This document shows positions 34,801 to 46,100 of a DNA stretch of 64,000 bases, piece by piece. The stretch comes from Zychaea mexicana (taxonomy: Eukaryota; Mucoromycota; Mucoromycetes; Mucorales; Lichtheimiaceae). The notes beneath the pieces are model-generated. The model had not been told where the DNA came from, did not search any database, and saw only the letters and a program-made list of their open reading frames with translations. The stretch's first letter is position 1. Each line of letters opens with the position of its first letter. The position numbers and the translations under genes are program-made. The stretch spans positions 186,001 to 250,000 of the forward strand of contig NW_026516701.1 in the NCBI RefSeq assembly GCF_025766255.1. The letters run 5' to 3'.

Positions 34801-35412
34801 TGTGAAATATCTCAATCATAGATGCTAGAGGAGCACGTACCAATGACAGGCACGTCTTTTGAAAGGGTATGGCAGCTCTTTTTGATCCAAGCGATCCGCG
34901 AGTCGGCTATGCCGGAGGAAGACGACGCTGTGGAGCAAGAAGAGGAGCAAGAAGGGGTATATACGGTGTCGTCATCGTCATCGTCATCGTCATCGTCGTC
35001 GTCGTCTTGGTCGATAGTGGGGTCGTTGTTATTAGTGTCGACGGGTGCATCGAGGTCGATCAACAGGACGGTGGGAGACCCATGTCGTATATGTTTCACT
35101 CGTTCTAAAGCGTCTGTAGGGTTCGAATGGACAAAGACTGGTTTTTTTTTTTGGAGAGACACAACAAAGAAAGGTTAATATTATAGGATGACAGAGACGT
35201 TCGTCATTGTTTTTGTTATTGTCTTTTGTAGAGCTTTTTCTTTGTGTGTGTGTGTGTCTTTCATTCTAACCTTGGCCAAATATGGATTGTAATAACGACG
35301 TGTATGAAGGTTCGTTGTTGTTGTTGTTGTTATTGTAGACTTGATCCTCAATAACAAACGGAGGTGGTGCAGGTTGAAAAGATACGACGACTGAACAGCG
35401 AGAAGGGTCCAT
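31838..35412 (-). CDS. Cyclic nucleotide phosphodiesterase with N-terminal receiver-like domain (RegA/PDE8 type), 10 exons
   Basis: Hydrolyses 3',5'-cyclic nucleotide, probably cAMP, and so damps PKA signalling. Exons in transcript order: 35412-35271, 35137-34841, 34724-34615, 34448-34276, 34164-34090, 33926-33778, 33679-33366, 33175-33034, 32947-32757, 32680-31838; 811 residues. Residues about 1-185 resemble a response-regulator receiver: VLLIDLDAP with candidate phospho-Asp D75 and YLLKP with K171. However, the beta1 acidic pair is absent (SVVVSFQP instead), and an Asp-run plus Ser-rich loop is inserted after D75. The class I catalytic domain follows: HNFAH (336-340), GHDAAH (407-412), KCADISN with D527, and DSQIGFIRF with the invariant Gln at about 578. 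The His/Ala/Gln-rich tail from about 620 carries a run of eleven histidines. Frames of exons 4-6 were chosen because only they keep phase and read through to the WDFNPFDFS block. Confidence 0.92.
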
Positions 35413-36257
35413 AATTATAATCTTTTGAAGAAAGACAAGATTGCCGTATCTATTTTTTCAAAATGGTGTGGGGTTGTTGTTTTTTTGCGTCGTATAGGCG
35501 GAACGGTGCGAGTCGTCGGTGGTAGAAGGTTGTAATGGGATTGTTGTTGAAGAAGAAGAAGAAGAAATGGTGGGGGAGGAGGAGGAGGAAGGGGGGGAGG
35601 AGGGCCTAATTGTGCTGATCCGTAATCGCACTCAAGTCTCGTTTTCGTTGTTGGGCGAATGGAAAGCGTTAATGCTCTTTGATTTTCTTCGAGATGGCTT
35701 CAAAGTGAGAGTGGAATTAAGAAAGAGAGAAAGAGAGAGAAGGAAGAAAAGAGGAAAGGGAGGAGAAGAAGAAGAAGAAGAAGAGAAAGAGAGAATGGGC
35801 GTATTCTCTTTTGTGAGTGCCGGTGGTACTGGAAAAAAGAAAGAGAGGCTCTGTGGTGTTGTGTGGGATTTCCAAACCCCCACTGCTGCTGCTGCTGCTG
35901 CTGTGCGTCGTGTAATAAGTATGGGCGAGCGAAACGAGAGGTGAGGTTAGTCTTGGCTCTTGTGTGAATGTGTGTGTGTGCGTGTGTGTGTGCGTGTTAC
36001 AAGACTACCCAAGAAAGAGCAAGTAAGAGAGAGAGAGAGAGCGCAGAAAAAAAGCAGAGTGACGGGAAACCTTTGTGATGGTTTCGCACGTGGCACCTTT
36101 TTTTTACTTTGCGCGCTTACCCCAAGCAGGGGCCTTACCATTGTTCAACCTCTTTCTTTCTCTCTCTGTTATACTCTCACTCTTCTCCACACAGTCCACA
36201 CACAATATAACCGTCGAGCACCCTCCTCCTCCTCCTCCTTTTGATACATCAGCACTC
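35413..36257. other. Low-complexity upstream region
   Basis: Purine-rich GAA/GAG tracts, a GT-rich stretch near 35965-36000 and CT-rich tracts dominate. The 141-codon frame at 35519-35944 is a product of the purine-rich repeat and is not considered a gene. The phosphodiesterase promoter should lie here. Confidence 0.45.
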
Positions 36258-36701
36258 ATGAGCAATCTGCCACTGCGAAAAAGAAGGTAAGCATCCATCA
36301 TCATCATCATCATCATGCCCCAAGTGCCCCTGCTTTATAACCGATCAATTTCATCATCACCGTCTTCTCGCTCTCTCTCTCTCTCTCCCCCCCACCATCC
36401 TCACCCACCACCCCCCCCCCCAACAGCCTGCTCCCGTACTTTTCCGGGTGCTTCTTGTGCGTCGTGTCACTCTAACAACAAATCCAAAAACAGGCTTTTT
36501 CTTTTTTGTTCCCTTTTCTCTTCCCACCCACCCACCCACTCCTCCTCACATACTTTGGTATCTCAATCCAGAATACATGTCTGGTCCTTCCTCTTGACTT
36601 TGATCACAATTATACTGAGAGCAAATCATGGTGTCGATGATGGTACAAAAAGAGAAACAAGGTTAGACTCTCTTGTGTCACGGTCACACAAGCCTTTATA
36701 A
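36258..36701 (+). CDS. Possible small single-pass membrane protein or 5' part of a larger gene
   Basis: A start in good context opens a short exon (36258-36286) ending at a consensus donor, AAG|GTAAGC. A CT-rich intron with CAATCCAG at its end leads to 36572-36701. Joined, this gives about 52 residues: a basic N-terminus MSNLPLRKRR, one hydrophobic helix (VWSFLLTLITIILRA) and a charged tail. The type II anchor layout would also suit the first exons of a glycosyltransferase, but no catalytic domain was found downstream. The evidence is the splice-site quality and the anchor-like composition only; I recognise no family. Confidence 0.3.
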
Positions 36702-39660
36702 CGTGGTGTAACAAATTACATTCCACAAGGGAAGCGAAAAAGGGCGATGGTCGTGGTCGATCCTCATGATTCTCAAGACAAAGAAAATGTGCGTTGTTGT
36801 TGTTGTTGTTTTTCATTTCAAGTTTGACTCTAGAATCATGACCGTGTCAAAAAAGATATGATAATGTGGGGGGTGGGGTTTGGAACTTGCTCCTCTTTCA
36901 ATTTGCTCTTTTATTGTGTGTGCGTGTGTGTAAATCTGCGTGTGGCGGAAGAGACAACGTGGCTGCCATGCTTATATAGATTTTCGATGAGCCTGGGAGC
37001 GAGTCGTGTTTGCAGGAGGAGGGGTTGTAAAGAGCGGTAATGAAAAAAAGAAGGAGGTAAACTATGTACAATATTCTTTCGATGATAATCCCATTCCATT
37101 GCTAGACAAAAATATAGTAAAAACAGCTGCTAAGATTGATCCCATTCTTTTGGCCGTTGAGATTTGCTATGCTCGGGCCGCTTTTCCATCTTTGTTCTCC
37201 ATCCCACCCCCCACACACACTTTCTCTCTTTATGTGTCATGCATAGCGCCCAGTGAGACCAAAATTGTCATCAACGTCTCGTATATGTAGCAACCCTGGG
37301 CAACATTCAAAGCAATGGGTCATTGGTCGCTAGGATACCGTTGCTATGTTCTTCTTATGACCACCTTGGAAAACGAGTTGTCTAGCAACAGCAAGCCTAT
37401 TTCTCCGCTTTATTCTTTTCATGAAAAATAAAAAGCTTTGGACCCGTTCTCATGACCTGATACAAACGTTGCACTGGTACTACTTTTCGCAAATAAACAA
37501 AAAAACTTGAAGCAGCTGACGAAGACAGTATTGACGACGAACGGTTCCTTTGAGAAAACAATGATTACTACCAATACATTGTGCGACATAAAACTACTCT
37601 TCATCTCTCTGTCTCCCCGCTTTTTTTTTCCAGTTGTGTGGTAGATCAACAAAAAGTAAATGTGTACCTGTGTGCTAAAACCCAGCTGTTTGGTAAATTG
37701 ACATAATGCTCACCAGACACCAAATAAACACACACACACAGAGAGAGAGAGAGAGAGCCCACAGTAATGGTAAGTTGTAAAGTTACCAAGTTTTACCATG
37801 TTACGGGAAGAACACCCATTTCATTCAATCATTTTCTTATTCCCGTTTTTTCCATTACCGTCTATACTCATCCTATATACTGTACCCACTATGATCATTG
37901 TTCGTGTAAAAGAAAATTTAAGTTGTGTATAAAAGAGAGAGATAGAGTCAAAAAATGATCTTCTCTTTTGTTTTTGACAAACATCAACAAATACATATCC
38001 TCAGGATGAAGCACTGCAGCAACATGAGACCTATAAATGCGTACGATGAACCTGGAACAGTGGTAGCAACGAAACTGCTAGAAATCAAAAGGACTTGGTC
38101 GCTTGTTATTATATACTACCATATTTCTACTATTCATACAAAGCACACAGAATATTCAGAACATTCCAAGACAATGCATTTCTATATATTATATACTGTA
38201 CCATCGAGTAGTATATTGGCTCTTGATATTTCTAATATAACCATTTTCAAAATTATGCTACAGTACACATAGCATTTTTTGTTAGCTTAAAATAATAAAG
38301 TGATGCTCCCTTTACTCCTTAAAAGCAAAAAAAAAAAAGGTTTTCTTCGTCGTGCAGCACTACTACTTATCTATGGGTCGTCAAAAGCTCATACTAATTT
38401 CAGGACCTGGACTATTATTCGTCCAAGAGTGGGACCAACAAAACTAATGTCGACTTGATAAATTTGTATTATTTTATCCATAAATGAGATAAATGAATCT
38501 AAACTCTTTATGCACATCACCAATAAAAAGAAAAAGAAAAAAAGATCGACTGACCCCACGTTGTTTCAGTAGGCCATCCTCCTATCCTTCCGTGGGCGGG
38601 CTGGCAAGAAGTACATTCGTGTACGGTATAAGCAAATATGCAGCTTATCTTAAAACGTTACGTACACGCGAACAATTATGTCTGTGGTGATTATTATTAG
38701 TATATACCTTATGAACATGCATGCGTATGCAATGCATGGCACTAACTGGTGATTGGCGCAAGAGAGAGAGAGAGAGAGAAAAAAAACAAAGAGGCCGTAT
38801 TATGCTATCTATTGATGTATATGCCCCTTCCCAGTTTACACCCCCCCCCACCAAGGGAAGGAAATACGAATTAACCGCCAAACAACCCGGGAAAAAGTTC
38901 GGGGTGGTGGGGGTTTAAGGCGAAGCAGGGGGAACACAGGAACAAAAGGGAAACCCTCTCTTTATTCAAAAAGGTCCCACTGGAAACAATTACCACCTAA
39001 AGTTCATCGGATGATGGTGGTGATAGTCCCTTTTTTTTTCTTGAAGGGTAAATGAAGGCTTACACAGAGCCGACACTAGAAAACAGGGCTAAATTGTTCC
39101 AAAAAGTATGCCGTTCTACGGTATGACACAGGGTTCCCGGCTGCTAACTTGCAATTCGTCTTCAGCTTACGTATTTCAAGTCAAAAGCACAGCACAGGGT
39201 CCATACATCATATAGGAAAAGGATAAATGTCTTATAGTGTCCTGGTTGTTGTTGTTGTTAGAGGGTAAAATACAAAGAGTCCCATTTTGATGTTGACAGA
39301 CAGAAAGTAATCGGCTTGGATCACATTAGAACCTGAGAGAAATGAACCTTGTTGAGGTAGATATTCTTAACTAAAGATGAAAGTACACGAATTTCTTACC
39401 TACTTTGATATTCGAGTAGATCAACATGATCATTCATGCTGGGGGAGGGAGTTGTACAGAACCAATTTCAACAATGTACTTGTAAGTAATTGAATGTTTA
39501 ATATGATAATATAGAACAAAGAGCTTTATCCGAAAACTTTGCCGGAATACAAAAAAGAACAAAAATCGCGAGGTGGTATGTATGGAAATGGGTTGGGTTA
39601 GGAATGGTAGAGAGGAAAGAGTGCAAAAGAATCTGGAGATAGAAGCAGATCCCCGTTTCT
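36702..39660. other. Intergenic region with X-box-like sites, no supported gene
   Basis: Short frames only. Three palindrome-like GTTGC/GCAAC elements cluster at 37287-37389 (see findings). Elsewhere there are GA and CA microsatellites (37729-37758, 38760-38780), A/T-rich sequence and a patch at 38830-39060 rich in doubled and homopolymeric letters. Confidence 0.45.
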
Positions 39661-40075
39661 CTAGTTGGCGATGCGCTTGATATCATTTAACCATTGCAGC
39701 GAAAGGATAGATGTGCCCAAAGGTGATGATGAATATCTTGACCAAACTATGAGTGCAGTAATAATCCGAGATTTACAGATGAGTGACAATTGTATATGCA
39801 AAGAGGAAATAGGGTCGCTCCCAACCTGACATTTGTATATCCCCCGCATACGCACATCCACATCCACACATGAAAAGGAGATACTTACGCCAAAACGAAA
39901 ACTTTTTACCAAACCATCTTCCTACAAACGGAAATACGACGAGCGAGAATAAAGCGTTGAACTGTTCCTTGGTTTCTTCCCATTCAGCCTCGGCATCGTA
40001 ACTGTAATAACTGTCGTTTCCGCCTTCCGAATAAATCTCGTCATCAATAGAAATGTCGTCCTCGTAATCCGTCAT
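39661..40075 (-). CDS. MIM2: Mim2-like mitochondrial outer-membrane import protein, 2 exons
   Basis: Mim2 partners Mim1 in the complex that inserts helical proteins into the mitochondrial outer membrane. Exons 40075-39889 and 39746-39661 (142-nt intron) give 90 residues, close to yeast Mim2 (87). The N-terminus is acidic with Tyr and Ser. It is followed by the EWEETKEQFNALFSLVVFPF block and GRWFGKKFSFWLWSRY, that is, an amphipathic helix, one membrane segment and a basic, aromatic stop, which is how I remember the family. The C-terminal tail is short. The start Met is the only one ahead of the acidic segment. I am sure of the gene model; the name rests on recall of a short, fast-evolving family. 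Confidence 0.72.
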
Positions 40076-41796
40076 CTTTGGAAAAGAACAAGGGGACCCA
40101 GTAATAATGTTTAATACATATAGATACATATTTGTGATTTATACTGTGTGCATGTCATTGGTGTCTCTTTTCATGGTGGAATCAATTTTACCTTTCTTTT
40201 TATTTTGTGTATAAAAGGACCACACTTGTCGTGTCTTTTCGCCCCTCGCACACAGAGGCATCTACACGCGCGTTTATTTTCAACTCCAGCAAACGTTTTC
40301 CGCCCCCGACGCGTAAACAGCATAGGAAAAGAAGAGCACATTGGTAAACTTGGACGACTTGTCAAGGGTTATGACTTTTGTAGTAGACGAGGCTATTACT
40401 CTGTGAAATCAGATATGGTACTCGTAACAAACAAATAGAATCTTTAACAAGTAATGCTATATAATATGTTTGCTCCATCTCTTATCAAAATACGTGCCTA
40501 AGAAGCCATCAATTTCACATATCTTAAAAGGTGAAAACAGATTTTAATATGCCAAGTACACACATAAAAAGTCAAACCCACCTTGTGCTGGTTTGCTGTT
40601 CGCTTTGTTGGATTTTGGATCCTTTCTTTTTGATTCTCGTTTTTTTTAAGGAATTTTGTGGGAGTAGAAACAGTACCCAAAATCATAAAACAATGGGTAA
40701 AAGCGCTACAGCGGTTGCTATCGGATTTCTCGTCTTTCCTAGAGAGCAGCAGTATCGCGTGGCTATTAACGATGTCATGCGCTTCAGATCGGACGGCTAT
40801 AGTATATCAACCGAACTAAGCGCTATGTAGGAAAGATACCACAAGTCTTTTTGTACACTTTACTTGACTTTTTCAAGTAAGTTGGATGGGGAAAAAAAGT
40901 GCTTTAAGGAAAAAATCTCATGTTTATCGTTCAAGATAGCAGGCTCAAGCCAAAAGAACCCTTCAAGAAAGCAGAGACCATCTTGTTTCGTGTTTCTCAA
41001 GCCGTAGAAGGCTACCAAATTACTATGCATTATCGTAGGCAGTAGCAGTGGTTTTACTTCTTCTTTGTCTGTATATACAACAGTAATCAGTTGTGAAGCA
41101 CGGCGGTTACAGCTAGCTATAACAGCGAGTTTTAGAACAATACCAGTTTGGTGATGGTTAGTGCCAGATCAGCCGAAACCTTTCGCGTTGCAGCATGGTT
41201 GTTTCTTTTTTCCACTTTGAAATTTATGGATTGCTTGCTTATTACCTAGTGTTTCGTACTGAGAGGCACTCAGTCTGTTAGAATGTTCCGTTTGTAGACC
41301 TAGCAGTCGCTTTGTTGTATCTTCCATTCGTTGAATATGACACATTGCCAGCCAGCGGTTGTAATTTTTATACTTTGTTAATTATGTTCAAACAGCTTAG
41401 TTTTCAGTTACATACTGAAACGATTCACGTCCCTTTCAAGCTTTAAAATCTCGTATTGATCTAACCGTTATATGCAAAAGATTCAAGCAAGTTTGATAAA
41501 TCATCAAGCTATATATATACATTATGAAGGAAGACCCCAATTGAGAGTTAATCTTCTCTGCAGTCACGCATGCCGCAATATGGACAGAGGCGTGTTGCGT
41601 GCTATGACGAACGGTGTATCGTAGAGATGTGGCACATGCGAGGAACACATCATCAAGCTATATAGCCAGTAGTCTACGGGTAATCTGTTTATAAATGCCC
41701 GCTGCCCTTCAAACATGCTCGCGGTCTTGTCGAAAAACCGGATTTCTGGAAAAAGGTAGAATTTTTCTTTTCGACTCTTTTTACTTTTTCTTTGCG
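40076..41796. other. Intergenic region
   Basis: An ATG at 40692 with AACA ahead of it opens a 45-codon frame to 40830 that matches nothing I know; it is not claimed as a gene. The 96-codon frame at 40148-40438 starts only with GTG. The sequence before 41797 is T/C-rich, typical of the leaders in this window. Confidence 0.4.
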
Positions 41797-42732
41797 ATGG
41801 GTCGCCGAGCCAAAGGGCAACAAGGCAATGGTAGTGCTGCAGTTGGAGATGATGAACCCGGCCAACGATCCATTGCTACGATAGAAGGTTGGGAAGACGG
41901 CGAATATTACCAGCGTGCTGTAACGAAACTCGACCGTTGGGAGTTACAGTCTGCGGATCGTTTGACATTTCATTTCAATACAACCCAAGTCGTACTCGTC
42001 CAAGATCCGCATTCAAACCACTTGGGAGGATACATTTGGCTGACAGCAATTGTGTTTTGCACCTACTTGGAAAGTGTGCTGGCCAGTGTTAACAAGAAAG
42101 GAGGGAAAGGGAAGAAGCGACACGAGTGGATTCATATGGATCACGGCAAGCGATGGGTCGAGCTTGGATCGGGCGTCGGCTTGATTGGCATCATGTTGGC
42201 CAAGCTCGGTATCGAAAATGTCATTATTACGGATATTGCAGATTTGGTGGATATTATGGAACGTAATGTCGAAGCCAATGGTCTGCGAGTACGATCGTTG
42301 AGTGGCCGGCGCAAGAACGACGCGGAGCAGGATCACTCGGTGGTGGTGGAACCGTTGTTGTGGAACGATGCAGAGGCGATAGCTCATATCCAGTCAGCAG
42401 GACCTATTGATTATTTGCTCGCGTGCGATTGTATTTATTCAGAAGCGAGTGCGGTTGATTTGGTGTTGACGATGGATGCCCTGGCCACAGAGTCAACGTC
42501 GGTGATTTGTGTAAGCGAAGTGCGTAACGAGGCAGCGCAGGAAAAGTTCATGGAGGAGGCCAAGGAACGGTTTACAGTGGAGGAGCTGGCACCCCACGCG
42601 TGGCAGGATAAGGCGTGCAGCCAGACTGCGTTTAATGAAACACTAAAGATGTACAGGATGTTCAAGGGCAAAAGGGGCAAGAGGTCAAGAGGCACACCCA
42701 CTGCAGCAGCAGCAGCAGTAGCAAAGAGCTAG
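41797..42732 (+). CDS. METTL21-type protein lysine methyltransferase, single exon
   Basis: SAM-dependent seven-beta-strand methyltransferase of 311 residues. The family (METTL21, EFM-type) methylates lysines on chaperones or elongation factors; the target here is unknown. Visible: the substrate-side LTFHFNTTQVVLVQD and GGYIWLTAIVFCTYLE, motif I WVELGSGVGLIGIMLAKLG at about 119-137, the acidic end of beta2 in ITDIADLVDIMERNVEANG, and the post-motif ACDCIYSEA at about 208-216, matching the DxxY signature of this group. The tail is Lys/Arg-rich then Ala-rich. An in-frame Met at 41695 would add 34 residues that look like leader (FLFDSFYFFFA), so MGRRAKG is preferred. Confidence 0.88.
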   Translation: MGRRAKGQQGNGSAAVGDDEPGQRSIATIEGWEDGEYYQRAVTKLDRWELQSADRLTFHFNTTQVVLVQDPHSNHLGGYIWLTAIVFCTYLESVLASVNKKGGKGKKRHEWIHMDHGKRWVELGSGVGLIGIMLAKLGIENVIITDIADLVDIMERNVEANGLRVRSLSGRRKNDAEQDHSVVVEPLLWNDAEAIAHIQSAGPIDYLLACDCIYSEASAVDLVLTMDALATESTSVICVSEVRNEAAQEKFMEEAKERFTVEELAPHAWQDKACSQTAFNETLKMYRMFKGKRGKRSRGTPTAAAAAVAKS

Positions 42733-43146
42733 ACTTTCTTGTAGAAAGTAGCCAGATGATGCGGATGCGGATGATGTTTGTTGATGTGGTGTAACAGACC
42801 TCTTTTATTGCCATACACACCCCGCCAACCAGGCAGCAGTGCTCACAGACAGTGCCTTACACACAGTAGTGCACACATTGATTATACATATTCAAAAAAA
42901 AAAACTCCTTCAGGACCCTTTTTCCAACAAAACCCGCTCACTCTCTCTTTTTTTGTTGTTACTCCACATACATACAACAGTTGTCCCCTCTCTCTCTCTC
43001 TCTCTCTCTCTTTCTTTCTTCTCTCCCCCCCCTTTCGTTCCTCTTTTTCTTAATACTATACCACACAACACACGTCTAATAATAATAACAACAACAACAA
43101 TAACAACAACAATAATTACAGCAGCACTTGCAATATTTCTGTTGTC
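42733..43146. other. DOCK gene leader with CT microsatellite
   Basis: It contains a (CT)n tract at about 42987-43010, a C-run and AATAAC/AACAAC repeats just before the DOCK start codon. It is the likely 5' untranslated region. Confidence 0.5.
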
Positions 43147-46100
43147 ATGAAGTGGCAGCCGCTACCCAAGATCGCTCATGGCATTGCTGTATACCCATTT
43201 ACTCCGTCGACAGTACAGCAATCTTCTTCGGGCGCTTTCTTGTCGACTTCACGCCCCACCACGGCCTACTCCACCATTCACTCACCGCTGCTTTCGCCAA
43301 ATAATATAGACGCTGCGTCTATATTCACGACCACATCGTCATCATCCGCGCCGGAGAACAATGCACCTGTGAATCCTGCAGATTATGCCAGCCTAATTCC
43401 GCTCGAGGTCGGGGATGAGCTGTTCATCTTGGAGCAGCAGGGCAACTGGTACAGGGGATACGTGCTTTCATCCTTGGAAGAGGGCAAAAAGCCAAACACG
43501 GCACCTATTGGCTGCTTTCCTCGAACGCATGTGCAGATCAAGGAATATCTCGACCTGGATCCAGGCGAGTCGCTGCGTCGCACAGACTCGCTCATTGATG
43601 ACAGGCCCATGTCTCCAACAGCGCCCTGGATGGCCCAAACGCCGTCTACTGAGGCTCCCAACTTGTCTCGTTCGTTATCCGAGTCGCACATCCAAGGCCC
43701 ACAGCATCGGAAACTGTCGTCCTATTTCGATCACCATCCTCACCATCCACTTCCTCCACCATTGCCGTCGTCGAATCGACCGGAAAGTGCTGTGATGGAA
43801 CTGGCGCGTTTCCCATTACATGAAGATGACGAGGATGATCACACAGCAGATGACCAGCACCGTCCGGTTCCGTCCTTGTTGCTGGCACGATTCGATCAGT
43901 CGACCATCACGGGCAGTTCAGAACCGCTCGTTGACGAAATTGGCGCGTGCGTCAGCGAGTGGAATTGCTTGTTGTACAAGTACCTCGAGGAACGACGGTA
44001 CGGAGCTTTCAATTCGGTGCGGTATCACATCAATTATCTATTTCAAGCGCGGCGACAACTGCTGGATCAGGCGCTGTCAAAAGAAGAATTGTCACGGTTG
44101 AGAAAAGAAATCATTCATCGGATGGTGATGCTCAACATTTCACAGATGCGTGAGATGATTATTCGGCACCCAGAGCGTGGTTATATATTGGATGCCAACA
44201 GCACTTCGCTGGCCGTGCTGCTGCAAAAGCATTGGAAGTATGCATTGATGGAACATGTTCCTCTCACTACCTCGTTTACGTCGTCGTCAGCCGCGTCGAT
44301 TGCACGGCCATTCATTGCGTCTTCGACGAAATCTACAACACCATCATCAGGTGTTGATTCGGCGACACCACAGCAGCAGCAGCAACAGCAGCAACAACAA
44401 CAATCACAAACATCGACCTCACAGCAACAGCAACAACCTAAGGGCGCGAAATTTCACCACTTGTTTTTCGAGTTAAAGGCGTTTGTGGCTCAAATATGTC
44501 AGCCAGGCGAGTTCACTGAACTGTATTTTTCGCTTTACAACAAACTCGGAGGCGGATTTGTCACTGAACAGTTTTCAGTAACGCTGACATATCAGGGAAT
44601 GCCGACGGATGAGAGACAGATTGGCAAGCTCCAGACATTGTTTTCAGATCTATCAGCGCATGATCTGAACGACGGCTTGTATTTGGTGTGTCGTGTTGTT
44701 AGACTGGGGAGCATGAAATATTCGGACAAGGAGAAGGATCATCTGGGATCGATCGGGAGCCACGCATCCATGCTGTTTGGTAGTGCAGATGCGCAGCGCG
44801 TAGCCAACTATATTGATTCAGCGGCAGCAAGCACTGGCAGTAGTAGCAACAACAACAACAACAACAACAACAAAAGGCATCATCAGCGACAGTCCAGTGA
44901 CAACCTGTGCCGACGTCCGTTTGGATGTGCTGTGCTTCATTTGGCACCTTTGCTACAAAAGTCGGATCAATCGCCTGCAGGTTCGGGAACAGATTTGATG
45001 TCACCAAGCAGCATACCTTCAACGAATGGTAGCAACGCTAATGGCCATGGCAATGGCGGGCCGTTCACCCGTATTGCACCAGCAGAACACGATATTCGCA
45101 TCTACACAGCCACGTCCGAGTCAACTTTTGCCACGCTTCACGAGGACATTATCAACAACAACACCAAAGACTTTGTCAAGAATGCTCGAGCAGAGATGGT
45201 GTGTGTGTATCTGCGCATGTTTTACGGCCAACTCGACGACGTGCTCAAGACGAATGCTGCTCTGCTTCAGGGAGTGCCACGAACGTCACGCCTTGGATTT
45301 CCCGATGTGGTGTTTCCCAATGACGAAAGGAACGAGCTCTACTTGACGCTCAATGCCGGCGACTTTGTCCAGTTTGCCAGGTCCAAGAATATCCAGGTGA
45401 CGATCTGCGCCAGAGACAACATCACCGGTGATGTGATTGAGAATGCGCTAACGGCGGGTGCGGGTGCACCCCATGTTACCTATTGGGAGAGCATGGTGTT
45501 TTACCATGAGCAGCGGCCACGGTGGGGCGAAATGCTCAAGGTGCAGATCAAGGACCAGCGGCAGTGGGAGCGGACGCATCTGTTCTTTACGGTGCGACAT
45601 CGCAGCAGCAGTAACAGCACCTACCACCATCACCACTACAGCAGCTCTCCGACAAGCCCGGGAACAACTGCTTCGCAAGAAGGAAGCGGATTTGCTGGTG
45701 AAAAGATCGTTGCAATGGGATTTCTGCCTCTGTTCCTTCCGCCTCTGCATCGATACTTTGTCGCCGACGGTACACACACACTCAACTTGTACAAGTACGA
45801 CAGACATCTTGCACATCCACGTATCTATCTCGATCATGTACAATGGTTCTCGCGTTCATCCGCACCGTTTAACATGCAGAACCAAGACGTTACGCTGCCA
45901 CGGAAGCCACAGCATCAGCACTCGTCGTCAATTAACAGCCTGAAAGGATCGCATCGTACATTCAGCTCGTCGTCATTGCACAACAGCAGTAGTAGCAGCA
46001 ATTTGTCCGACCAATCATCGTGGTCGGATGCTTCTGCCATGGCTGCAGCCGCAAAGCTCAGTACCGCCAAGGACACGATCACAATGACTACACTGCTGTG

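Noticed and set aside
35519..35944. 141-codon Glu-rich frame
   Set aside because: Composed of GAA/GAG and GGA tracts; no Met in good context and antisense frames are equally open.
40692..40830. 45-codon frame with a fair start context
   Set aside because: No family, no conserved splice extension and too short to separate from chance without transcripts.
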